Part shown: positions 10,927 through 21,959 of the stretch, piece by piece | How positions within the stretch are numbered: position 1 is the first letter of the stretch | Layout: each line of letters starts with the position of its first letter | DNA from: Coptis chinensis | Lineage: Eukaryota; Streptophyta; Magnoliopsida; Ranunculales; Ranunculaceae | Direction: 5' to 3' | Assembly: GCA_015680905.1 (NCBI GenBank) | Contig: CM027382.1 | Location: 1,488,001-1,552,000, forward strand | DNA length: 64,000 nt | Program-made: the position numbers and the translations under genes | The notes under the pieces: generated by a model | What the model was told of the DNA's origin: nothing | What the model saw: only the letters and a program-made list of their open reading frames with translations | The model's database searches: none

Positions 10927-13829
10927 AGTGTTGTCAAAATAGCCCTTAAGCCCTCCGCCCGATCCGGCCCATGGGCTGAAAAAGCCCTCAAAACAAAGCC
11001 CACATTGATTTGAGGATAGGCATTTCGCCCCTCAAACATGAAGGGAGGGAGGTGGGCCTAGACTTCAAATTTTAAGCCCGGCCCACAACCCGACCCTAAT
11101 TAGGCCCTCATTCAGCCCTGCAATAAGCCCTCATCTATAATTACCTATTTACCTTATTACCATATTAAAATTTTGTTTTACTTAAAATACCCTTAAAGTT
11201 ATAATATCTACCCTTTTAGAAATTGGGTAAAGTTGTCATTGTACTTAATATAAAAAGTACTAAACAACAAACCCTATTTTCCCAGCCCCTCATTTTCACC
11301 ATGGTTGCCGACAGGTTGAATCTCTCAAGATTAGTTTTCTCATGTCACTACATTTAATAAAGTGAATATTTTTTTCACTACTCTTAAATCCAAAACAAAA
11401 GGAAAAGAACAAATAAAAAGAGTACTGTTTAATAAATGTTACTGTCGTAAAATGGGGATTTCGACTGTGTAAACCACCCCTCCCCCTTTAATGGATTGGT
11501 AAGAAGAAATACTACTTGACTTGGCGGCTATATGTAGATACTTCTTTATCCAATAAAAGATTTAAAAAAAAATGAGAAGTGACATTAACAAGTTTACACT
11601 TATCATATGTACTCGAGTTTACATTATCATAAGTTTACACGTAAAGATTTCTATATGTTGAGATGTTAGTCCCACATGGGATATGTTAAGCCATGCATAA
11701 AAGTATATGATTCATGGGGCCTCTCCACTTATCATCAATTGGTTATAAGTTGGATGCCCATTTAAGAGTATACCTTTATTAGTATGCAATCGAAAGCCTG
11801 AGTAGGCCCATTGCTTACACTATAGGGTCACCCCTAGCGCCTCGCAGCTAACGTCGCCTTGGGTTGAGTATGGAAGTGAAAAGAAAAGATCTGACTATGG
11901 ACCCAAACCAAATGTGGCAAATATTTATTTTTATTTTATTTTTCTTTCTTTTGGGGGAGGGGTAGTATTTGAGACGGGAGTTGGTATAAGGCTAGATTTT
12001 TGTACTCGAGTCTGGTACACCGAATTATGCAATTACTCGTATAAATATCAATTTTGTCTAATTACATATATAATGTGCTTTTGTAAAATGCATATGCAAC
12101 AAACTTTTACGAGCATGTAACCCTCACCCTTACTTTGTAGAGCGTAGCTAAGTGAAGCCGGTCCGAACCGCCCTTTGTAAAGTTTTTTTTCGAATCGAGG
12201 ATGTTGGAAGGACCACGGATCTTTCGGTCCTTGGGTCGTCGAAGAGCTTTCTGATAAGTTAGCTAACATGTTTGGTATAGAAAAATCGAGAGATGCTCAA
12301 CCGTGTGCTCTAGGGATGCAAATGGTGCGATAAAAGTACTTTGGAGATGAACCTTTTAGGTAAGGTGTCGGATTTTATTTGCAATATATTGTTTATGTTT
12401 CTATGAATTCAATATCGAAGCCGCATTTCTCTTGTGAATCTCCATTCTCAACTCGGACAAAGGTTATTTCACTTGTATCATTGCAGCGAAGTTCGCAAAA
12501 CCGCATAAAAAAGACCGACGATTCTAATGGATTTAGGCGGTGATAACAAAGGAAGGTAGTGAAAGAAAGCTCAATTGTTTAAATGTAAAGTTAAATTATT
12601 CAAGACTCAGTCTTGGATCATTCTTCTTCCTAGAGTAGTGGGACAAACTGTTTGATTCATTTTTGAATGTCCGAGGTTGTCCCTTAGGGTAGATACGTTA
12701 TGAAATTTCTAATGAAAGTCGAACTTTGAACTACTACAATTTGAATTTGGCTATGTCATTGGCCATTTTATTCGAAGAATCCATCCAAATACGAGTCATT
12801 AAATATTTTGCAGAAGGTTTATCACAGGGTTGCAGACCGAGGGAAGTGGATTCAACTCTTCTTTTAAGAGGGGGCCTTTAAGCATTGTTGCTTAAGATGA
12901 GAAAGATTACTTTGTTATGGATTCCTTTTAATTTTTGTGGTCTAATATAGAATTCCAATATGTTATATTATGAAACTCAGTATATACCGCACTCTGCTAG
13001 AATTGTTACTGTTTTTTCTCTTTTCTAATGGACACCTCACGCTTAGCACATGCATGTACTGAATCCCCAATCCTTTGCTTGTTGTCAACTGCTTGAGCTT
13101 ACTCTCTATTTGACCTGCACAGATCTAGGAGAGAGACCAAAAGCGCTAAGGGGCGCTACACTAAGGCTGTGCAAGAGATGGAGGAAATAGAAATCCGAGT
13201 ATTCCATTTTTGTTTGTTCGTGCCAGTCTTTAGCAAACTTATAGGCAGAGGGACTTCGACCAAGAATTGAGAGCAGAAGCCGGCAAGAAGAAAGGAAGAA
13301 TGGCTACTTTAGCAAATCAAAAGCGAGCACCTACGACTAAGGGGAGTGAAATGTCGACCACATCTGGAGTGAGGGAGAAAATCAACCTAGTTTTGATTTA
13401 TTTTAATTGGTGAAAAGGGAACATGTATGGCTCGGGCTTCTGAGCCTTCAGTGCACATCATTACTCGTGTGATTGTATGGTATTAGAGTTGGTATCCTAT
13501 AGTGGTAGAGTTGGTATCCAGGAAAATGGGGTGTTTCAGCCAGAAGCGAATGAGGATGAGTTTTAGCTATGTTGGGTCCAGTTTAATATATGAGTCTTAC
13601 CTTTTTAATTTATGAAAAGGAATTTGAAGTTTGTTTTCTTAGTGCACTCAAAAAATTAATGGAATTTTTTTTATTTATTATTATTATCTTTTTTGGCAAT
13701 GTTTGATAGTTTATTGTACATTTTGAAATTTGTTGGGAAAATGGAAATGTAGTACGTAGGCAGGCTGTGTAAATTTTGTTACGCAGGTTCGGTTTTTAAG
13801 TGGAAGAATGCTACTAGTATTATTATTAA

Positions 13830-14155
13830 TATATATATATATATATATATATTCCATGGTTTGGCATAAACCGTAGTGTTTAGTATAACTATATACTACG
13901 TATTATAACACATACACTAATATAAACCATGGTTTCAATAGCTTATATGCCACGGTTCTGTTGACAACCGTGGTATATCATGGACATACAAACCACGGTT
14001 CTTTGAAAAACCGTGGTATCCGTTAAACATATATACCACAGTTTTGCTATTATTATATACCACACCACCTATTGTCACGGTTGTATAACAGTGGTAAATA
14101 TATTTATACCACACTTAAAAACAGTGGTATAAGTGTCATTCTATAGTAGTGAGAC
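13830..14155. mobile_element. CACTA-like terminal fragment
   Basis: Repeated ACCGTGGTAT and TACCACGGTT motifs on both strands end in GTGTCATTCTATAGTAGTG at about 14,153. Its complement begins CACTACTATAGAATGACAC, as expected for a CACTA (En/Spm) terminus with subterminal repeats. I did not find the matching opposite end, so this is probably a truncated element inside the 10,927-15,973 element. Confidence 0.5.
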
Positions 14156-14427
14156 CACATTTTTCTTAAAAGGCATGTATATTGTCGTTGACTCATTGTG
14201 CTGCATGTTCAGGTATGCCTTGAAGTCATGACCTGATTGCTGAATCATGACAGTGGATGGGGCCATAAACCACTTGAGACTTAAACTATGTATTTGTTCC
14301 TCATTTTGTATGGTTGGATCCCAAACATTATACATGTATTTGTAACCATAAATCAACACTCTATTTTGGGTCTAAGTGTTTGTATTGTAGTATGGGATAA
14401 GATCAGTATTTCAATATTGAATGAAGA

Positions 14428-14808
14428 TTGCTAGTCTGCGAGTTTCGTGTATTTGCACTTCTGCAGTCTTTGGTTATCTTCATGTTGGGTGAGCCAAATG
14501 GTATGTACCCATGTTACCCCTTATTATGGTTAATATGCACGCTTTTCGCTTTGCTGATAGGACATCGTCTGCCATTGATAGGTGCTTTCTTACAATTCCA
14601 ATGTGTTTTGCTTACAAATTTTTTCTATTACAAAAGTGTCTCTTTGAGCAAGCCATCAGATAATTTTGTAGAAGCTCTTCCTGTTGATTCCCAGCAACAT
14701 CAAATAGTTGCAGACGAGGCTTCGGTAAGCCTTTTGTCGGACTTGTCACCCATTGAGGAGCAACAAAGTTCTGAAATCAAGTTAGAGGGTATCTTGAAAA
14801 TGGAATAG
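14428..14808 (+). CDS. Unassigned open reading frame, possible captured gene fragment
   Basis: A 126-codon frame starting MLVCEFRVFALLQ, with a hydrophobic first half that could include one or two membrane segments (LLWLICTLFALLIGH) and an acidic, Gln/Ser-rich second half (VADEASVSLLSDLSPIEEQQ). Codon use in the second half looks protein-like. I do not recognise a family. It lies inside a large TIR element, so a captured host-gene exon is possible. It may equally be chance. Confidence 0.25.
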   Translation: MLVCEFRVFALLQSLVIFMLGEPNGMYPCYPLLWLICTLFALLIGHRLPLIGAFLQFQCVLLTNFFYYKSVSLSKPSDNFVEALPVDSQQHQIVADEASVSLLSDLSPIEEQQSSEIKLEGILKME

Positions 14809-16703
14809 AGTAGTCTTATCGTTGTACTACCATATAAAATTTAACTTACTAGAGATACTTGTTACTTGTACTTCCTAGATATTATTATGTGTATCAATTC
14901 TAATGTTGTCAGAATGCAACATTAGAATGCATCTTATTATCTATTATGTGTACTACCATACTCAGAATGCATCTTATTATCTGTTTGCTTTATTTAACGC
15001 ATAATTCTTTACCCGTAAGGAGTGAAAATTGTTCAACATGGAAGCCCAAATAGTTTATCCGCTCTTTGGATTCTTGAACACCATTTTCAGAAATTTGAAT
15101 GGCCTAATATTAGCCCGGTTTGCTAAATTACGGGGAATATTAGTTTGTTTTAAATTGTTCGTACCAAGCCTCTTTATATATTGGTTTTTATGTGTTCGAT
15201 GCTGATGGGGAGCACCTAATTTTCTATGTTTCCACGGGGGGAGTGTGGATTGGGAATATTGCAACAAGCCGACAAAACTATGAGAGGTGAGTAGGTAACT
15301 CATCGAGACTTAAATATCAAAAACAATCTCACAAAATTCTTTGTGGTGCTCCTCTATGGGCTACACTCTCGACTCTCCCAGAGAGTATTTTTTGGACATC
15401 CTCCAAGCAATAGTCCCCAATCATGGCCGCGGAGATGAAAGCCTTTCGGTTGAAGCGATAATTGAATGATAAGTTGATGGCCGTGTGGATCGACATGTTT
15501 TTGATGCACGTCCACAAATTCATTAATTATGTAGGTTAGTTGAGTAAAGGAAGTAGAGTATTGTTACGTGCAATAATGTGACATCTGATCTTTTAAGCTG
15601 TAGTCCACGAATAAAAAAGTTTAGGATGTGGTGGGCTGGTGGCTAAGTTTGAGTATCTGGGCACTAGTGTTCTTTTCAAATGTGTTGTACACTTGTACTA
15701 ATTGGACATGTACGTTTTTATTTCCTGAATTTCTTTGGAGTCCGAAGTCCTTGTCGTCTTTTGCTAACCACACCCAAAGATTACAGTGAGTAAAAAGCTC
15801 CTAACCCGCCCCGGCCGACTCTCTAACCCTCTAACAGCCCCTATATAATGGGCTGAAGAGCGGGCAAGGGCTTCATACATTTTCTATTAGCCCGTTTTGG
15901 CCCGGCCCTCAATTTGTGAAGGTTGTAAGTTTTGAGGGCCGAGCTGGCCCGGCCCGGCCCATTTGACAGCACTAGTCCATTCTACACGCAAATACGCAAT
16001 GTTAAGTTATTAACTCGTGTCATTATCCATACAGCTATGGGTGTTGTCAATTAGATTAGATCTCAAACATTTTCTAGTTTCTATCCTTTCCAAAACAAAA
16101 CAAAACAAAACAAATCCTAGCCACTTTCTCCCACTCCCACTCCCACTCCTCTCAAACATTTCTCTCCCTCGCCAATTACAAGATAATTTTTCGTCCTTGG
16201 TAAGTAAAACTCACTAGCTCTCCTATTGTATGTTTTGAAATTTTGTGGTGTAAAGAGATCTGTGAATATTTATCAATAATTATGAAATTTATGAATTATT
16301 TATAAATTTTCAAATTTTTTGAATTTGGAAATAGATTTTGAATAATATTAAAAAAAAAAAACTGAATCGGATTTGGCTAGCATATTGGATTCCGAAAAAA
16401 TTCGGAAAGAGATCAATCTGATCCTATTTGATTTGAAGTCACCCCTACATAGAGCAGAAGCACTTCTAGCTAGAAAAAAAAATATAAAATTAGATTTGCT
16501 CACAATTTGCCTCCATTTCCAGTCAAATGAATGATGATGCCTCTTGTGAACTTGTCATTTTCCCCACTGAATATGGGGAATTTTGATGGTTATCAGTTGT
16601 ACGTGCATCAACACACAGCTTTAAAGTTTTTTTTTTTAAATTTTCTTATCTTTAACGATAGTTAAACATGCAAATTATTGTACAAACTCTCTAATATATA
16701 TAT

Positions 16704-16945
16704 GGGTTAGGATACAGCCACAGGTACTGTAGCCACATTGTGGACACAGCCGATCCACACCTTTCATCTCCCCATCAACCCAACTGATCCTACGGACAAC
16801 AGAAAAAACGAAATTTCAGAAAAACCAAAATTTCAGAAAAACCAAAAAACACGAAATCAGACATAAACACGAAATGTTTACCTTCTTCTCTAATTAGTTC
16901 ATCGTTGTGAAAAACAAAATCTCCTCCAATTTCACCGATCTCTCT
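16704..16945 (+). repeat. Left terminal inverted repeat of the Mutator-like element
   Basis: About 240 bp that pair with 31,925-32,160. The outer 110 bp are the best conserved, with only scattered mismatches. Past GGACAAC the two ends run through A-rich CGAAATTTC repeats and then CACGAAATGTTTACCTTCTTCTC. Confidence 0.85.
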
Positions 16946-17290
16946 CCAAAATCTATAAAGGAGAAAGCGAAAACAAATCTATAAAGAGATTCATTTGAAG
17001 AAGAAATTAGGTATAATTATTCTCTCAACTTAATCTTATTTGGTATTAATGGTTCTTGGTGATTATGTATTTATGTGTAGTGATGATTAACCTTTATGTA
17101 TTCTCCACAAATCAGTATTAATGGTTCTTGATGACGAGTTCACAAATTCATTATTAATCTTATTTGGTATTAATGGTTCTTGATCGACAGAGTTCACAAA
17201 TTTCTTCTTCAATTTATGTGTGACTAATTATGATTATGTATTCTTTTCCTTGCAATGAGATAAGCTAGTGTGTAGTGATGATTAACCTTT

Positions 17291-17415
17291 ATGTTTCTTA
17301 TGTCATCTCATGGAGCATTCTTCATGACTTTAAGCGGACCTACCCTAACTACACAAGCGGTTGCTCCACCTACCTCTGCACCAAATCCAAACACCCGTAA
17401 ATTTGTTCCTCTTCC
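17291..17415 (+). CDS. Possible small exon inside the Mutator-like element
   Basis: An ATG-initiated stretch, MFLMSSHGAFFMTLSGPTLT followed by a Pro/Thr/Asn-rich segment ending RKFVPLP, stops at CC followed by GTGAGT, a strong plant donor. It could be a leader exon of the plus-strand cargo gene, but no connecting exon is clear between here and 19.7 kb. Low confidence. Confidence 0.22.
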
Positions 17416-17544
17416 GTGAGTTGCCATGTGGTTCTAACTTATTATTGTACACTTAGTTTGTTGATCTCAAGTACTATACTCTTACGGTTTCGTAATTGAA
17501 TTTATTCTTGCGAGGGCCCGGTAAGCACTTGATCGATTCATACG

Positions 17545-17890
17545 CGAGGAACGAGCGAGTAAGAATTTTTTTTCTTTTAATAATTTGTTTCTAATTTTGA
17601 TAATTTTTTTTCTTTTAATAATTTGTTTCTAATTTTGATAATTTTTTTTTTGTGTACTTTCATGTTAAACACAATCTTTCATGTGATACATGAAGTTTTT
17701 TGGTTCATTGATGAATCGACTTTTATGATGTCAACGACATTAATGAAATTACTACCGGAGACGGTAAAATGTTGGTTGTTAAAACTTATATGTGATGGTT
17801 TTGGTTCAGCGATGAATCGGACTTTATGATGTCAATCGACGACGAAATTACTACCGAGACGATAAAATGTTGGTTGTTAAAACTTATATG
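17545..17890 (+). repeat. Two short tandem duplications
   Basis: The unit TTTTAATAATTTGTTTCTAA with flanking TTTGATAA is repeated around 17,575 and 17,618. A second pair, about 100 bp each, begins GGTTCA(T/G)(T/C)GATGAATCG and ends ACTTATATGTGATGG (about 17,700-17,797 and 17,802-17,895), with small indels between copies. Confidence 0.75.
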
Positions 17891-18179
17891 TGATGGTCAT
17901 TGGCTCGACTATGCAAGTAAATGTTTTGATCTTGATATGAAAAATCGTCGCTTTGACTTGACCGTATATTGAGCAAGTATTGCAATGAATTATTATGGAA
18001 GTCTTCCTTTTTGTAGGACAAGCTTTAGTTAGTCTGCGATGTTGTGTAAAATTTAGAAACCACAACCTCTACTTACTCATTAGTGAGTATTATCTAGATC
18101 TCTAAATTGTTGAATGAAAGGGAACTATTAATTGAGCTGACAACCCAGCTTGTAATCATACAATCCAATAAATATGTCA

Positions 18180-18315
18180 CCAATTGGATTAATATTATTT
18201 AAAGTCGGTAAAGTTACATCATATATGATTAGAAACCACAACCTCTACTTACTCATTAGTAATACATCAGATATGATTAAACTTTACCGGCTTTAAATAA
18301 TATTAATCCAATTGG
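18180..18315. repeat. Long imperfect hairpin
   Basis: The left arm starts CCAATTGGATTAATATTATT at 18,180. The complement of the right arm ends at 18,315. They match over 36 bp with one mismatch, and a weaker match extends inward through ATCATAT. The loop repeats a 30-bp piece seen at 18,056 (AAACCACAACCTCTACTTAC). It sits at the outer edge of array Q. Confidence 0.8.
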
Positions 18316-18316
18316 T

Positions 18317-19397
18317 TTTGAACTCTATCAGAGTTTTGAACTCTGTCAGAGTTTAGAGTTCGGTGAACTCTGTCAGAGTTTTGAACTCTATCAGAGTTTT
18401 GAACTCTTTCAATGAGTTTGTTCTTTTAGCGATTTCTTCTTTTTTTTTTTTTTTTTTTCTTTAGAGGTTCATAGATGTAAGGTCGTGAATCGGACATTTG
18501 GTATGGCGAGGAGTGTGAGCGGATAAAATGTTATAAACCTAGAAGCACTACTCTAATTTTTTTTTCTTTTGTCCTAGAACTTTGACACGTTCGCTTAGTT
18601 ATTTCTTTTTATTTCTACCATCCTTTCTTTCATCTGTCGAATATCCAATTTCTATTTTTTTAGGACAGAAAAATTTGCAACATATTTAATATTGTTGAGG
18701 TTGAGTAGCGAGGGACAACTAAGTTGGTAGATACAAAGGCCCATTGATTAAGATGCGATTGTCGAACTCATTGAAAAACTTTAGTCTACCAATCTCACTG
18801 TCAGTGTTCAGAGTTTTGAACTCTTTCAGAGTTCGGTGAACTCTGTCAGAGTTCGGTGAACTCTATCAGAGTTTTGAACTCTTTCAGAGTTTTGAACTCT
18901 GTCGAGTTGAGTTTTGAACTCTGTCGAGTTCGGGTGAACTCTTCGAGTTCGAGAGTTGAGTTTTGAACTCTGTTAGAGTTCGGTGAACTCTTTGAGTTTT
19001 GAACTCTGTCGAGGAGTTGATGAACTCTTTCGAGTTAAGAGTTTTGAACTCTTTCGAGTTTTGAACTCTGTAAGAGTTCGTGAACTCTATCGAGTTTTGA
19101 ACTCTTTTCGAGTTTTGAACTTGTCGAAGTTGAGTTTTGAACTCTCGCCGAGTTAGGTGAACTCTTTCGAGTTGAGTTTTGAACTCTGTCGAGTTTTGAA
19201 CTCGTTAGAGTTGATGAACTCTTTTCGAGTTTTGAACTCTGTCGAGGGTTAGGTGAACTCTTCGAGTTAAGAGTTTTGAACTCTGTAAAGAGTTCGGTGA
19301 ACTATGTAAGAGTTTTGAACTCTTTCAGAGTTCGGTGAACTCTGTCAGAGTTTTGAACTCTGTTAGAGTTCGGTGAACTCTGTCAGAGTTTTGAACT
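18317..19397 (+). repeat. Array Q: palindromic tandem repeat AACTCTGTCAGAGTT
   Basis: Two blocks (18,317-18,415 and 18,808-19,397) repeat a near-palindrome AACTCTGTCAGAGTT spaced by TTTG or CGGTG to give a roughly 36-bp double unit. An inverted counterpart lies at 30,776-31,390. Many units in the middle read TGTCGAGTT where flanking units read TGTCAGAGTT. The sequence between the two blocks carries no repeats and no gene that I recognise. Confidence 0.9.
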
Positions 19398-19747
19398 TAG
19401 ATATAGATTGGCATGCACACCGCCTTATTTCGTTCTTTGTTTTTTCACGTTGGTATTGCAACAATTTGAATTAGTTGAATGTCTTATTTTTAACTCCTAT
19501 TTATTTTGTAGCAATGCCTCGAACAAAGAATCTGAAATGAAGAATGCGACAAAAGTGTTTTCCGCGGGTGCTAGAAGTTGTTAGGTGGGGGAGTAGTAGT
19601 TGGTCGCGATGAGGAGCCTGAAAAAGAGGAAGGAGAACAACCACTTCGCATCGGTTAAGTAGAGGGATCGGAAAAGCGGATGATCGGTAATGTTGTAAGT
19701 GGTGTAGAGTTAGGAAATCAAAAAGAGAAGAAAGGGGCACGGTTCTT

Positions 19748-21900
19748 AGTGATGTAGATGTAGATGTAGATTTAGATTTAGATTTAGATTTAGATGTAGA
19801 TGTAGATGTAGATGTAGATGGCGATGGCCGATGACGATGGCGATGGCGATGGCGTAAATATGGATCGTGGGAAGAGTGTAGTTCTAAGTCATGCCGATAG
19901 TGAAGAAGAGGGTGTTGATGATCACGAAGAAAGACCGGCCCGAGGAGGAAGAGGACGGAGGAGGAGGAGGAGGAGGATGACGAGGAAGTCCATGTACTGT
20001 ACCTCCGGTGAATATTGTGAGAAAGTCTAACAATGACTTGGAGTTCAAGAGAGGTGTTTATGGAGGTGGCCCTTGTGTGTCACATCTGTTGTATGACTAT
20101 CACTATCTGCATTGGCTCGCGATGTTTGGGGGGCAGGTAATATTAGTATTTAAATTTTGTATTACGAAACTTGTGCATACATTAATACTAAGTTTTTTGT
20201 TGTTTTAGGCGGGCGAGGGGTGTTGAAGTGCCATGGGCACCTAAACAAGTTGGTACAATGGGATATCCTCGGAGAGTGTTCAAACCTGTTCTACTTTTCA
20301 CGTGGAGCTTCAAAGAAGAACGGCTTATGTGCTCGGTCTTAGGTGTATACAGGCATCGGGGATCTGTGTTGGTCTGCGTTTGTGGAGAGGTGGCTTCGAG
20401 AGACCAACAACGTTTCTTCATATGCCGTGGGGGCGATGAGATGACAATCACGTTGGACGATGTTTCCCAACTCTTAGGAGTTCCGATCGAGAAAGCAGCT
20501 GGCGTGGGGACACCGATTTGACCTTTGGACAGAACAAAAAGACTCCTCCACAAAGATCTTGGCATACCCATGGATAAGATAGATCACGGAGATGAAATCC
20601 AATAAGTTCACTTCCAAAGTTAGGATGGATTTCTTGATGAAGCGATTTCTTTGGGAAGGTAACCGATGAAGATTTACGTGATGAAAATGGGGTTGTTGTG
20701 AAGAAAGCGTCAACCCAAAAAGAGGTGCAGTTCTTTGTGAGAGCTTATCTGTTATTTTTCTTTGGATGTACGCCTTCACCGACCGTCGGAAGGCTGGCAG
20801 TTCCGTTTGTTATCTGAGGCTGCTTTTCGAAATTTGCGAGATCGAGACTTCTGGCGTGGGGTGCGACCTTTACGGCTTACTTGTGCAGGGGTCTTGGGAC
20901 CGCCACAAGTACCAAGGTGAAGGGTGTTTTGGGGCTATTTCACTCTCCTACGGTATTATTTTTTTTGTTTTTCTTTTCAATTATCTATCTATTACAATAT
21001 TAACTGGGTGTCTATATTAATGTAGGCATGGATTTATGAGTACTTCCCGGTGTTCAGGCCATACCCAAATGAGGACTATCAGTTGAGCATGTGCCGTGCT
21101 CGTAGGTACTCGATTACTCGATCTTTTATGCTAGCACAACAGCTGCATTGAAGCATACCCGAGCCACCATTGATAATATGACTTGTACCGATGTAAGCAT
21201 TTTTGTATGTAAATAGTTTTATTTATTAATTGATATTATTAGTATGTGGTTAATGATTAATTTCCTCGATCATATGCTAATTTGACAGGTTGAATGGTAT
21301 CCCTATGTGCAAGTCCGAAAGCTATCACGGCGGTGGATGAAATAGCATTTTTCGAGGGATTTATATGCTTTCTTGATAATGTCGAAGCAATTACAATGTT
21401 TGAGGGTTATGCGTCGGTTAGGTCATATGCAGTTTGTACCCTCGGATCCCCAAGACCAAAGACCTCGAGCGAACTACTTCGGGCCGACGCGGGTATGATG
21501 TGAAATTTAATATTGCATCTTCTACTTGGAGTAAATGGCGAATCACTTGATTCAACTTGAACAACGAGGACCCATTCCGTCTTATCCATGGGAGTGTGTT
21601 AGTAGATACATGAGTTGGTGCGAAAACAATAGTCATATGAGAATGATAAACCCCGATCATCTTAGTCACTACTCCTCCCTGAGTCTTCCATATCATAATC
21701 ACGGTGAGTTAATATCCTACAGCGTTAATTTTTGTTTTGTTTTGTTTTGGTATTTTATAAATGTAAATGTATATACTAATGTAGTTTTTCGTTTTAATTT
21801 TGACAAACCCGTCGTCGATGAAATTTCTCGCTTGCTCAATCAAGGCGCAATTGGGTGGGACTAGCGATTCGTGACGATGCACGTAGCGAGTTCATGGAGG
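19748..21900 (+). pseudogene. Plant mobile domain (PMD) cargo gene of the Mutator-like element, broken
   Basis: The first exon encodes an Asp/Val-Asp/Leu repeat from a GATGTA hexamer run, then an Arg/Gly-rich basic stretch (RPARGGRGRRRRRR). After an intron the aminotransferase-like plant mobile domain follows in pieces: VLKCHGHLNKLVQWDI (about 20,223), FVERWLRETN and EMTITLDDVSQLLGVPI (about 20,385-20,495), a block around 20,800-20,950, WIYEYFPVFRPYPNED (about 21,030), RVMRRLGHMQFVPSDP (about 21,405) and PSYPWECVSRYMSWCENN (about 21,575). These occur in the family's usual order, with plausible introns between some. The reading frame changes between pieces, so this copy is damaged or the sequence has indel errors. 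PMD proteins occur in plant transposons and as host MAIN/MAIL proteins; here the position inside TIRs says transposon cargo. Confidence 0.72.
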
Positions 21901-21959
21901 CATACAATTTGACCCGGTGCAAGTTCATTGGCGGACGATATCGTGAATGAGCATCTTAT

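Larger units (their letters stand above)
10927..15973. mobile_element. Large non-autonomous TIR element, MULE-like, nested and old
   Basis: The ends are inverted: AGTGTTGTCAAAATAGCCC on the left; AGTGCTGTCAAATGGGCC on the complement of the right. Both arms continue into GGCC/GGGCC-rich sequence. The flanks carry an exact 10-bp direct repeat AGTCCATTCT (10,917-10,926 and 15,974-15,983), in the 9-11 bp range of Mutator-like elements. The 5-kb interior shows no recognisable transposase. It contains a fragment of a CACTA-type element near 13,830-14,155 and an unassigned reading frame at 14,428-14,808. The rest (11.9-13.8 kb and 14.9-15.6 kb) shows nothing I can identify. Confidence 0.65.

Noticed and set aside
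11900-13800. Possible retroelement remnant inside the 5-kb TIR element
   Set aside because: No protein motifs, long terminal repeats or primer site that I could identify.
14141-14359. Minus-strand 72-codon frame
   Set aside because: Starts inside the CACTA-like terminus and has no similarity or codon structure.
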